A stretch of DNA of 64,000 nucleotides, taken from positions 17,434,121 through 17,498,120 of the forward strand of contig CM039506.1 of assembly GCA_022432975.1 (NCBI GenBank). Reading direction: 5' to 3'. Of the stretch, positions 33,157-43,285 are shown one piece after another; the stretch's first letter is position 1; each line of letters begins with the position of its first letter. The translations under genes were made by a program, and so were the position numbers. Source of the DNA: Begonia masoniana (taxonomy: Eukaryota > Streptophyta > Magnoliopsida > Cucurbitales > Begoniaceae). Under the pieces are notes generated by a model. That model was not told where the DNA came from, made no database searches, and worked only from the letters and a program-made list of their open reading frames with translations.

Positions 33157-34834
33157 CTAAGCGAATAACTCCGGATATTGGGCTTTAACATCCTCTTGTC
33201 TTTCCCACGTGGCTTCCTCCACATTATGATTGCGCCACAAAAATTTCACCAATGGGACTACCCTGTTGCGCAACACCTTGAGTGACATATCTAATATCTG
33301 TATAGGCCTTTCTTCATATGTCAGCATCGACATAATATCAAAGTCCACATGCTCCACAATCTGAGTTGGATCTCGTACACACTTCATCAGCATCGAAACA
33401 TGGAAAACATTGTGAACACCATCCATAGACGCTGGCAGCTGCAGCCTGTACACCATGCTTCCCACACGCTTCAAGATGGGAAAAGGGCCAATAAACCGTG
33501 GGCTGAGCTTTCCTTTCTTACCGAATTTCATTACGCCCTTGAAAGGCGACACTTTTAGGAATACTCCATCGCCCTCAGCGAACTCTAAGTCTCTCCTCCT
33601 ATGGTCCGCATAACTTTTTTGTCGAATCTGAGCAATCTTTATTCGTTGCTTGATCGCAGCTATCACCTCGGACATCTGCTGTAATATCTCAGGGCCGATA
33701 AGCTTGGTTTCTCCGACCTCATCCCAACACAATGGGGATCTACACTTTCTACCGTAAAGAGCCTCATAAGGAGCCATGCCAATTGTAGCCTGATAGCTAT
33801 TGTTGTAGGCAAACTCCACGAGTGGAAAATATCTACTCCAAGGAGCATGAAATTCCAGCACGCACGACTTAGCATATCCTCCAGTATTTGGATTGTTCTC
33901 TCAGATTGTCCGTCAGTCTGTGGATGAAATGCCGTTATGAAATCCAACTTCGTACCCAAAGAGTTCTGCAAACTTTTCCAAAACCTGGAAGTGAATCTGG
34001 GATCACGATCTGAGACGATCGACACAGGAATGCCATGCAGTTTAATAATCTCGCTAATATACAGCTTTGCATACTGATCCATGGAGTACGTCGTCTTCAC
34101 AGGTAGAAAGTGGGCCGACTTTGTCAATCTGTCCACTGTGACCCAAATGCTATTATGGCCCTTAGCTATTCTTGGTAGGCCCACAACAAAGTCCATTGTG
34201 ATGTTCTCCCACTTCCATTCGGGAATCGGAAGAGGTTGAAGCGTTCCACTTGGTCGTTGATGTTCAGCTTTGACCTATTGACATATCATACAAGACTCCA
34301 CATACTTGGCCACTTCATTCTTCATATTCGGCCACCAGAAGTGAAGTTTTAAGTCTTGATACATCTTCGTGCTTCTGGGATGCACAGAGAAAGGAGATGA
34401 GTGGGCTTCCGACAAGATGTTCTTTTGTAATTCTTCATCCTTCGGAACATACCATCTATCCCTAAACTTCATAATACCATCTCCCGAATAACTGAAATCA
34501 GAAGAAGCCATGGGTACCTTGCTCACCATATCAGCCATCTCCTTTGAATTGGTCTTCTGGGCCTCCTTAACTCAGTCCAGGACGGAGGGCCGTAGTGTTA
34601 AGCATGCTAGTATGGCCGATAGCCCAGAAACTATCTCCATATCGAACTTCTGTATCTCTGTCCTCAAAGGCATTGATACGGCCGACATTACTGGTTGCAT
34701 AGTAGCTGGCATCCTGCTTAGCGCATCCACTACCACATTAGCTTTACCAGGATGGTATTTGATCTCAACATCGTAGACTTTTACAAATTCTAACCACCGA
34801 CTCTGTCTCATATTCAACTCCTTTTGAGTGAATA
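33157..34834 (-). pseudogene. Element C pol, RNase H end to integrase and chromodomain (broken)
   Basis: Reads from [15 protein letters not shown] (34833) through the integrase zinc finger (HPRSTKMYQDL...CMICQ), the catalytic core ([29 protein letters not shown]) and the chromodomain-like end ([14 protein letters not shown]) at 33157. Breaks: a stop or frameshift near 34560, TAG at 34277-34275 where relatives have CAG, and a frameshift near 33860. In the zinc finger, HPRSTK replaces the usual HPGSTK. It joins exactly to the part at 37836 once solo LTR L and one GAATA are removed. Confidence 0.92.
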
Positions 34835-35069
34835 TGTAACACCCGAGATTAAATTTAAAAGAATAATAAAATAGGTTAGTTTAAGTAATTGAGTTTTAAT
34901 TAATTGAAATGTAAAGTGAATAAATTTAATTGAAATTAAGTCGGGGATTAGGTTAATTTAATAACGGGATTTAACGGAATGTTTGGAGGGGTATAATGGT
35001 AATTTAGTGTTAATTAATGTTATTATTATTATTATTATTATTATTAAATTAAAAAAAATAATAATAAAA

Positions 35070-35091
35070 CAGAATGGCCGAAGCCATTCTG
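35070..35091 (+). promoter_or_regulatory. Perfect CGAA-loop palindrome at the presumed 5' end of LTR L transcripts
   Basis: CAGAATGGC-CGAA-GCCATTCTG. LTR G has AACAGAATAGC-CGAA-GCTATTCTGTT at 47271-47296, with a G-C pair replaced by A-T on both arms, about 25 bases after TTATATAAAA. The ATG of a 55-codon first exon-like frame (MAEAILFERRARR..., 35074-35238) lies in the stem. Confidence 0.7.
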
Positions 35092-36551
35092 TTCGAGCGA
35101 CGAGCGCGAAGAACAGGGGAGAGGGGGGAGCGACGGGAGGCGATGCTCTCCGACCAAAACCGACGGCGATTTCCGCCGTTCTCCGACCAGACGCCGGCGA
35201 CGAGGAGATTCCGGCCGACTCCGCGCACGAACCAACCGGTAAGGCTCGGTTTCACCCCTGTTTTGGTTCGGTTTTCACCCTGTTTAGGGTCTGTTCAAGG
35301 CCGACGGCGACGAGCCATTTTTGGCTCCGATCACCGGCGGTTTTGGGCTGCTTCCGGCGTGGGTTTGCCAACTTTTGGGCCGGCTGTGGTTGCTTGGCAG
35401 CGAGGAGCCCGATTTGGGCAAAATACAGTGAAGCCCTCTTTAGGGCATTTCGGGTTTTTGTTTGTAGTTCGGGATTTTTGGTTAGTTTATGTTAATTGAG
35501 GCTAGATATGGTTGATTGGTGAGGAATTGGTTGATAATTGATGGAAAATTGGAAAAGGGAAATTTTTAGGTGAAGGGGCAGTTCGGGTTTTCTGATTTTT
35601 GACCCAGCCAGGGTCGTTTGTTTTCAAATTCCTTTTGCCAGGTTAAAATAGGTTATTAGAGGAGTACGTGGCCGCTAGAATCGTTCGATTCCGATATTCG
35701 ACGCGAAAGTTACGCGCGTTTGAAGTTTCGGGTCGGTTTTTACCGAACCTCAATTAGTGGCCCGTTTAGTTAGATTTTAGTTGGATTAGGCTAAAAATAG
35801 TAGTTTGAGAGTAATTGGTGAATGTAGGCTTAATTTTAATGGAGTTGAAGTTGGACGGTAAAATTTACATAAAATCGGGTTTTGTGTTTTGGTGAGAGAA
35901 AGGAGTTTGAAGTATGGTTAGTTTTAGTTTAGAAATTTATGAGTGAATTGCTAAGTTATTTTCTATAATTGATAGGTTATCGGACGAGTGAATTGATCGT
36001 TAGAGGTGAGCACCGTAAAGCCGAGCAGTCAGGTAAGTAGGGGACGTTTGTTTTGCCTTCGGGCCTACACCACGGAACGGTAGGATTTATTTTGTTGTTT
36101 GTTGTTTGGCTGTCTTCCTTGTTGGTTAAGCCTTGTTGGTTGTTTGTTGTTTGATGTTTGATTGTCTTCTTTGTTGGTTAAGCCTTGTTGGTTCTTTGTT
36201 GTTGATGTTTTGTTGTCTTCTTTGTTGGTCAAGCATTGTTGATGGTTGATTGCTTTACTTTGTTCTGGTCTGGTTAAGTATTTGTGAGTTGGCTGCTTTG
36301 TTTTGTTTAACTGGTGAGTTGGCCGCTTTACTTTGTTTGAATTGTGAGTTGGTAGTTTTGCTTTGTATTACTTGGTTAGTTGTTTTGTTTGGTATTAAGT
36401 CGTGTGGCAACGAAATTCTTGGTTGTTGTTGGGATTTGAATATTGGTCGGTTGGTTGTTGTGTGGGTTGCATTGGTTGGTTGTCGTGTGGGTTGCATTGG
36501 TTGGTTGTCGTGTGGTGTTGCATTAGTTAGTGTGGTAGTCGGTTAAAGTGT

Positions 36552-36919
36552 AAGGCCCTTCGGGGCGGGCAACTAAGGCCCTTTGGGGCGGGCAACTAAG
36601 GCACTTCGGTGCGGGCAACTAAGGCCCTTCGGGGCGGGCAACTAAGGCCCTTCGGGGCGGGCAACTAAGGCCCTTCGGGGCGGGCAACTAAGGCACTTCG
36701 GTGCGGGCAACTAAGGCCCTTCGGGGCGGGCAACTAAGGCCCTTCGGGGCGGGCAACTAAGGCACTTCGGTGCGGGCAACTAAGGCCCTTCGGGGCGGGC
36801 AACTAAGGCACTTCGGTGCGGGCAACTAAGGCCCTTCGGGGCGGGCAACTAAGGCACTTCGGTGCGGGCAACTAAGGCCCTTCGGGGCAGGCAACTAAGG
36901 CACTTCGGTGCGGGCAATG
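36552..36919 (+). repeat. Tandem array of sixteen 23-bp TTCG-tetraloop hairpins
   Basis: Two stem types alternate irregularly: GCCC-TTCG-GGGC and GCAC-TTCG-GTGC, each followed by GGGCAACTAAG. The two types differ by a compensated base pair. Two further units lie at 37002-37050, one with a longer stem (GCACC-TTTG-GGTGC). 36920-37000 is a 14-bp repeat (GTGTTTGTCGTTGT). C(UUCG)G loops are among the most stable RNA tetraloops known. All lie between donor 36033 and acceptor 37268. Confidence 0.95.
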
Positions 36920-37835
36920 TGTCGTTGTGTGTTTGTCGTTGTGTGTTTGTCGTTGTGTGTTTGTCGTTGTGTGTCTGTCGTTGTGAGTTTGTCGTTGTGT
37001 AAGGCACTTCGGTGCGGGCAATGTGTAAGGCACCTTTGGGGTGCGGGCAACTATGAGTTGAGTAGTCGAGTTGCATTGTGGTGTTGTGTTGTTTGGTGGT
37101 TTTGTTCAGTGTTGTGTGTAGCTTGTATTCTATCTAGTCGAGTTGCATTGTGGTGTTGTGTTGTTTGGTTGTTTTGTTCAGTGTTGCGTGTGCATTGTGC
37201 TTGTTTATATTTGTTATCCCTACTTGCTAAGCGTAAGCTTACGTGTGCGTGTGTGTTCTGTGGTGTAGGTAACGACGCGGTTACAGGTGAGCTAAGCGAG
37301 TGAGCCAGGACGTGGCAGCAGTTGGTGGTGCATGGGGCGTGCCGGTGCGGGCATCTGTCGGGGCGTCTCGACCATGGTCTTCGGAAGATGTGGGATTTAT
37401 AGTTTGGTAGTATTTTAAATGTCTGTTGGTGGAAATGATGTGCATGTATATAACTCTGTTTGGTTAAGGTTTGTAACAGTTATGGTATAGCTAGGTGTAT
37501 GGTTGTTGTATATAGTTAAGTTAAGGGTGACGTGTCGCCCTATACTGCGGATTTTCTTCACTTAGGGATACTGGTATTTTAGAGATTTCGTATGTTGGAT
37601 GTAAGAGTATTCTGGACTGGTTGGGAATTGAATTGTGTGCAGGTATTTAGCATTTTGGAGGCGCCATTTTCAGACGTTACCTTGCCGAAATTTTCGGGAA
37701 GAACGCCGTGGTGCTTAGAGATTAGGATTAAGGGGCATTAGCGAGTCTAGTCTTATTTTAAATTAGATTTTAACGTGAGATTGGCTAGCAAAGTAGCGCT
37801 CCGAGCCAGGGTGGGTTCGGGGGCGTTACAGAATA

Positions 37836-40013
37836 TGTATTTTAAACTCTTGTGATTAGAAAACACCTCGCATGATTGTCCGTATAAGTGGTGTCTCCAT
37901 ACTTTCAGCACAAACACAACTGCCGCTAACTCAAGATCGTGAGTAGGGTAGTTTTGCTCGTGATTCTTCAGTTGTATGGATGCGTATGCTACAACTTTCC
38001 CTTCTTGCATTAGTACACACCCCAATCCAATCTTGGAAGCATCACAATATACGCTGAATTTGCCGTCTTCAATCGGCAATACTAATAGAGGAGCAGTGGT
38101 TAATTTTTGTTTGAGTGTCTGAAAGCTCACCTCACATGCTTCAGACCACTTGAACTTGATTTCCTTCCTCGTCAAGCTGGTCATAGGCTTCGCTATCACA
38201 AAAAATCCCTTAACGAATTTCCTGTAATAACCAGCTAGTCCGATAAAGCTCCGTACCTCGCTTGCATTCCTCGGCCTTGGTCAGTCTCTTACAGCCTCAA
38301 TCTTGGCCGGGTCCACAGACACTCCTTCAGCAGACACCACGTGGCCTAGGAAATTAATCCTACTCAGCCAGAATTCACATTTTGATAGTTTGGCAAATAA
38401 TTGATGCTACCTCAGAGTTGATAGCACAATTGCCAAGTGCTCCTCGTGCTCGACCTTACTTCTGGAGTAAACCAGAATGTCGTCGATGAAAACGATTACA
38501 AATTTATCCAAGAAATCTTGGAATATCCTGTTCATCAGGTCCATGAATGCTGCCGGAGCATTAGTTAACCCGAACGACATCACCAAGAACTCGTAATGCC
38601 CATACCGGGTCCTGAAGGCGGTCTTTGGAATATCGTCAGCCCTGACCTTCAACTAGTAATAACCGGAGCGTAAGTCAATCTTAGAAAATACCCGAGCTCC
38701 TTGCAGCTGGTCAAATAAATTATCGATCCTTGAAAACGGGTACTTATTCTTGATCGTCAACTTGTTCAGCTCACGGTAGTCAATACACATCCGTAGGGAC
38801 CCATCCTTTTTCTTGACAAACAAGACGGGAGCACCCCACGGAGAGAAACTAGGGCGCACAAAACCCTTATCCACCAATTCCTTTAGCTGAGCCTTCAACT
38901 CCCTCAGCTCAATCGGTGCCATACAGTACGGATTCTTCGATACTGGTTCAGCAGCAGGATATACGTCAATCTCAAACTCGATTTCACGATCAGGTGGCAA
39001 TCCCGGTAAGTCATCCAAGAAAACCTCTGGGAAGTCTCGAACTACTGGAATATTTTGAAGTTCCACCTCATTTTGCCTTTGAACATCCACTACGTGGGCA
39101 AGAAATCTGATGCATCTTGACCTCATTAGTTGCTGAGCTTTCAAGGAAGATATGGCAGGCATACGGTGTTCCTTCGGTACTACCTGATAGGAGAGTTCTA
39201 CCTCGTTCGGGCGTTTAAACGACACAAGCCCGGACCTATAATTGATAGTGGCGTGATGTCTAAACAGCCAATCCATCCCCAGAATCACATCGTATCCTTT
39301 CATACCGATAACGATAAGACTGGCATACAACTTCTGGTCTCCAACTGACACTATATCACCCCGTACAACCTGCTCGGAGTGCATACACTCTCCGGACGGT
39401 AGCATAATGTGGTAGGGTTGATCTGACGGCGTACTACAAAACTTCTGTCTAACTACGAAGTCCATGGCCACAAACGAATGTGTGGCCCCCATGTCCCACA
39501 AGGTATAAGCAGGTACATTACATATCAAGATTGTACCTGTAATTGCTGTGTGCTGATCAACATCATCAACGTCCTCCATCATTGTAAAAACCCTTGGTAC
39601 TACAAGGTTTGATCTCGTGTCCGGCATCGGGCAATCCCGAACATGATGGCCTCCTTTGCCACAATGGAAACATTGGCCGGTAATAAATCTACATTCGCCT
39701 TTGTGAAGTTTCTGGCATCGTGGGCATACTGAAAGTTGAGGAGCCCCCATTGGTCTCTTTCCCTTGTCTTGATAGATGATGGTCTCATTGGGCCCTCTTG
39801 ATGACCCTGTTCTGCTGCTGTTGAGGTTGTAAATTTTGACCTCTTTGTTGTTGTTGTTACTGTTGAGGAATATTCTGAATAATTCCTCTTGGTGAATCTC
39901 TTTGTCTCTGGGACTTTATCTCTAAAGCCTCTAACTGATAAGCTTTGGCCACCACCTTCACATACGGTGCCTCATCGAACCCTCCAGTTGTGATTCCTCG
40001 GAGAAGATCCATC
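37836..40013 (-). pseudogene. Element C gag end, zinc knuckle, protease, RT and RNase H start (broken)
   Basis: From 40013 down: end of gag, a Gln-rich linker with a stop near 39860, a CCHC zinc knuckle ([14 protein letters not shown], about 39672-39631), a protease with DMGATHSF where DSGATHSF is normal, then RT ([20 protein letters not shown], catalytic FIDD) and RNase H up to KYIF at 37836. Stops: TAG at 38655-38653 (YY*LKV), TAG at 38409-38407 (LR*HQL) and TGA at 38283-38281 (RD*PRP). Relatives have CAG, CAG and TGG there. The first ATG of the long frame (39750) is internal, not the true start. Confidence 0.92.
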
Positions 40014-40018
40014 TTTAG

Positions 40019-42544
40019 TGTAATATCCGGCTTGTACGGATTTTTGGATTTAATATATTATATTTATATTTTATTATATAGTGACATTTTTGGTAAATAT
40101 GTCAAATCAAATCGGTTTCGCAAACAGAAATCTTTATTAGAGTCCTAACGATTAATTGGAATTTTAGGAAATTTACGGGATTTTTCGGAGATTAAACGCT
40201 ATATTCCGAGTAGTTACATTTCTCGTAATATGATAGATGTTCTCGTAAAAATAGCAAACAAGGTCCAAATCTCAAACGGGCAGTTTTAATAAATCCCTGG
40301 CAATGATTAAGAGTTATTGGCAAAATATGGAACTTTCGAGAATCCGAATTGTTAGACGATTTACGAAACGAATGATGAAACGAATAGAAAATTTAGAGGA
40401 AGGGCAAAATCGTCATTTAGCATTTAATTTTTATTATATACTTAAAGGCAAATTGCCTTAACGATTTTCATTTGAAAATCGATTTCCAGAAGCATTTCTT
40501 CTTCTCCTCTCCTCTCTGCCCGCGCGATTCCTTCAACGATTCCGACCTCCGATCGACTTCCGTTCTTCGTGATTCTTCCTCCAATCGCAATCCTAGGTAT
40601 GGATCTATGATTCTATAGCGTTAGTTTTCAATTCTCGGATCGTTTTAAAGTTAGGGTTTCGTTAGGGTTTTATTAGAAATCGAGATTTAGGGTTCGTAAT
40701 TAATAGGTTAGCTGTAATAAAGTATATATTGGACGTATTTGACGTTATTGGACGAAGTTAAATCAATTTGTGAAAATGTTAAAAAGTTAGTGATTTTCGG
40801 GTTTTTGAGGAAAAACTCGTTAATTGAAGTTTTGGATCATCGAGCATGAATTAGTCGTTTGAATGTCTCAATTAGATGAGTTAGAAGTGTTAAGGAATCC
40901 TTTAGTTAAGGTTTGTGATTTAGACGTCAATAGCTTAAATTGGTTTTAACGACAAATATCGTGTTTTGCCTCAGACACACGACTCCCGTGGACGAAGCTT
41001 GAGATTCTTCGCGCTCAAGGTAAGTTCTCGTGACTTACTCTGGCCGATTGGCCTACACCGTACTTCGATTTAGCGTCGAGGATCTTGGAGGATTGATTGT
41101 TTTAACTGCTTTGGTTGGGTAGTTAGGTTTAAACGTTTTGTAGGTTATTTCATTTACAGTCTTGATGGTACGCATGCTTGTTTGTTTACTTTTATATTGA
41201 ACTGTTCATGCATCACGTATTTTAACTTGGCATGAAAATGAATTTCTGCACTGCACGATATTTTCTGAAAACTATGTGGCCCAGAAATTGGGGGCTCTTG
41301 ATCTATCGTGCAGGCCGATTAAGGGTCTGGCCGATACCACATCTCATGTACTGTAAATAAATGAACGTAATCTGTTATCTGGTCACGCGAGGTGGGGCTC
41401 AGGCACGGCTGTACGTGTTGTAAGCGTGTACCCCCCTCCTCTAACCGCACGGGGTAGTCCGACCGCTGGATGGACCACCTTCGGTTAGAGGGATGAGATC
41501 TCGGTGATATACTGTCTGCGACGCTCTGTTATGCATGATTTCTGAACTCCATATGCACTTCACGCATCTACATTTACGTAGAATTTACTGAGCCTGTTAG
41601 CTCATAGGTGTCTGTATGGTGTAGGTGACATTTTAGGTGACATCGAGCCAGGTGAGGATGAGGTTCCTCCTCCCGAAGTCTGATGCAGTTGACGGAGAAT
41701 GGCCCGTGGGAGTGTGCTGAGCATTCGGCGCGTTTTGACCCTTGGGGATGTCGTTGTAAGTATTTTGTGGGATTTAATGGATGATACGTATGTATAGACG
41801 AACATGTTTGGATATGGTTGGATGTTAGGTTCATATCTGATGTTTTAAACGTTTTTTGGAAATCTGTTTATAATCGGTGTTTTGATAGTTTTTACTGGAA
41901 CTGCTTGGAAATTGAAACAGGAGGATTAGACAACTTTTAAACGTATCCATGCAATTTGTTTTTAAGAAGTTTTATCGATATTGTGTTATTTGAGGAGTTG
42001 TTGCTCTCTGGAATCGGATTCAGAGAGAGCAGATCAGATTGTGGTTTTGCTCTCTGGAGTTTCCAGAGAGCACTTGGAAAAAATGGCACAAGAGAAGTGA
42101 TGAAGAGAAGTGATGAAGGTAAGCGATCGAAGGAAGATGGATCGCTGCATAGAGTGTGCAGCGATCGATCTCTGCAGCATGCAGAGATCGATCGCTGCAT
42201 GCTGCATGATCGCTGCACAGGGTGTGCAGCGACCAGGCGCTGCAGCAATGCAGCGACTGGTCGCTGCACACTGCAGCATATGCAGCGATCAGTCGCTGCA
42301 TGCTGCAGCGACTGGTCGCTGCCCCTGTGATTTTTGGGTCGGACAGTTATGCCCTCTCGATTGTTTTAATTGAAATTAGTTTTTAATTAAATAGTTTTAA
42401 TTATTTTATTAACAATTTTATGTTGTTTTAAATGGTTTTCCAAACAACACTGACGACTTCAATTCCGATTCAGTTTCCGCTTAAAGTGTAAAATAAAATG
42501 AAAAATTTATACGGGTAAATGGGTACAGTATTAGGGGTGTTACA
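40019..42544 (+). mobile_element. Solo LTR B (2.5 kb), same family as LTR A, TSD TTTAG
   Basis: TGTAATATCC to GGGGTGTTACA, with TTTAG at 40014-40018 and 42545-42549, inside the gag gene of element C. Collinear with 3383-5892. It has the 45-nt middle exon (40975-41019), donor CAAG|GTAAGT, the GGCC-GATT-GGCC hairpin (41042-41053), an acceptor near 41626 and a rearranged CGCTGCA array (42136-42325). Frames in the array (42020-42373) are repeat translations. Confidence 0.95.
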
Positions 42545-42549
42545 TTTAG

Positions 42550-43119
42550 CCCTTGGATGAACTGATGTACCTTGTTCTCGTCGGTAGCCACCAAGTGTGT
42601 TGCATATCGGGATAATGACTCAAATTTCTGAACATATTCGGCCACTGACCCATATTGTCGCAGCCGAGAGAATTCAAGTAACTTTTTCTTCCTCACTCCT
42701 TGATCAAAGTACTTCTCGTAGAAGATTTTCGTGAATCCTTCCCAGCTTAATGCCACTGTAGTCGACTGCACTATGTCCCACCAAAATCATGCACTTTCGG
42801 TGAGATAGAACGTGGCACAAACAACTTTCTTGTTGTCTTCCACTTCTGCATAACTGAACATCTTCTCCATTGTTTGAATCTAGGTTTCAGCACGGGTTGG
42901 GTCTGTAGACAGTCCATCAAATGAAGGCGGCTGGAGTCGCCGGAATATATCTCCACTGTTGTCACGTGAAGTATTTCCATGGTTATTGTTATTATTGTTC
43001 CCGCTGTCTTCTCTGGCCATCATACGTTCCACCATGCGGGACTGTACTCCCACCAGTTTGGTTAGTCGGTCAATGGCACGAGAGCTTTCACTTGACTCTT
43101 CCTGATGTCCTCTCACCAT
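42550..43119 (-). pseudogene. Element C gag, N-terminal part (broken)
   Basis: Begins about 43119 with MVRGHQEESSESSRAIDRLT, has an Asn-rich linker, then FRRLQPPSFDGLSTDP and, in another frame, FTKIFYEKYFDQ and GSVAEYVQKFESLSRYA, the core of the Ty3/gypsy capsid domain. Stops near 42885 (TAG for the W of the usual AEGW-like motif) and 42790, then cut by solo LTR B after HQFIQGLN. The true start could be a little upstream. Confidence 0.88.
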
Positions 43120-43269
43120 TTCTAATAAATCCTATAAACAGAATAACCTAATTTAATAAACAGAACTTTGACAGGAATTTTTTTTCTTTAACACTTACAG
43201 TTGGTGGAGCGATCTCACGTGGCGGTTGTGCAGTCAGACATTTCATAGAATCGGTTTTAAAACCTTGTC

Positions 43270-43281
43270 GCTCTGATACCA
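43270..43281 (-). promoter_or_regulatory. Primer-binding site of element C
   Basis: TGGTATCAGAGC on the minus strand, four bases from the 5' LTR end at 43286. Matches initiator tRNA-Met. Confidence 0.92.
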
Positions 43282-43285
43282 TGAC

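Larger units (their letters stand above)
34835..37830 (+). mobile_element. Solo LTR L (3.0 kb), TSD GAATA
   Basis: TGTAACACCCGAG to GGGGGCGTTACA, with GAATA at 34830-34834 and 37831-37835, inside the codons for KYIFTQKEL of element C. Inside: AT-rich promoter, palindrome with ATG (35070-35091), donor CCG|GTAAGG (35238/35239), acceptor TTGATAG and a 57-nt middle exon (35976-36032), donor TCAG|GTAAGT, hairpin CCTACACC...GGTAGG (36064-36085), TTCG-hairpin array (36552-36919), acceptor GGTGTAG (near 37268) and a frame GNDAVTGELSE with TGA. Longest LTR in the window. Confidence 0.95.

Noticed and set aside
36552..36919. CRISPR-like regular repeats
   Set aside because: Units are directly adjacent with no unique spacers, each folds into a TTCG hairpin, and they lie inside a plant LTR with a target-site duplication.
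36250..37303. Cys/Val/Leu-rich frames in LTR L (98 and 131 residues)
   Set aside because: They arise from GTTGTGTG-type low-complexity sequence in the intron-like segment, with no similarity to known proteins and no conservation in LTR G.
34835..37830. A complete non-autonomous element instead of a solo LTR
   Set aside because: There is only one TG...CA unit with no internal primer-binding site or second LTR copy, and relatives D and G have the same ends and order at similar length.
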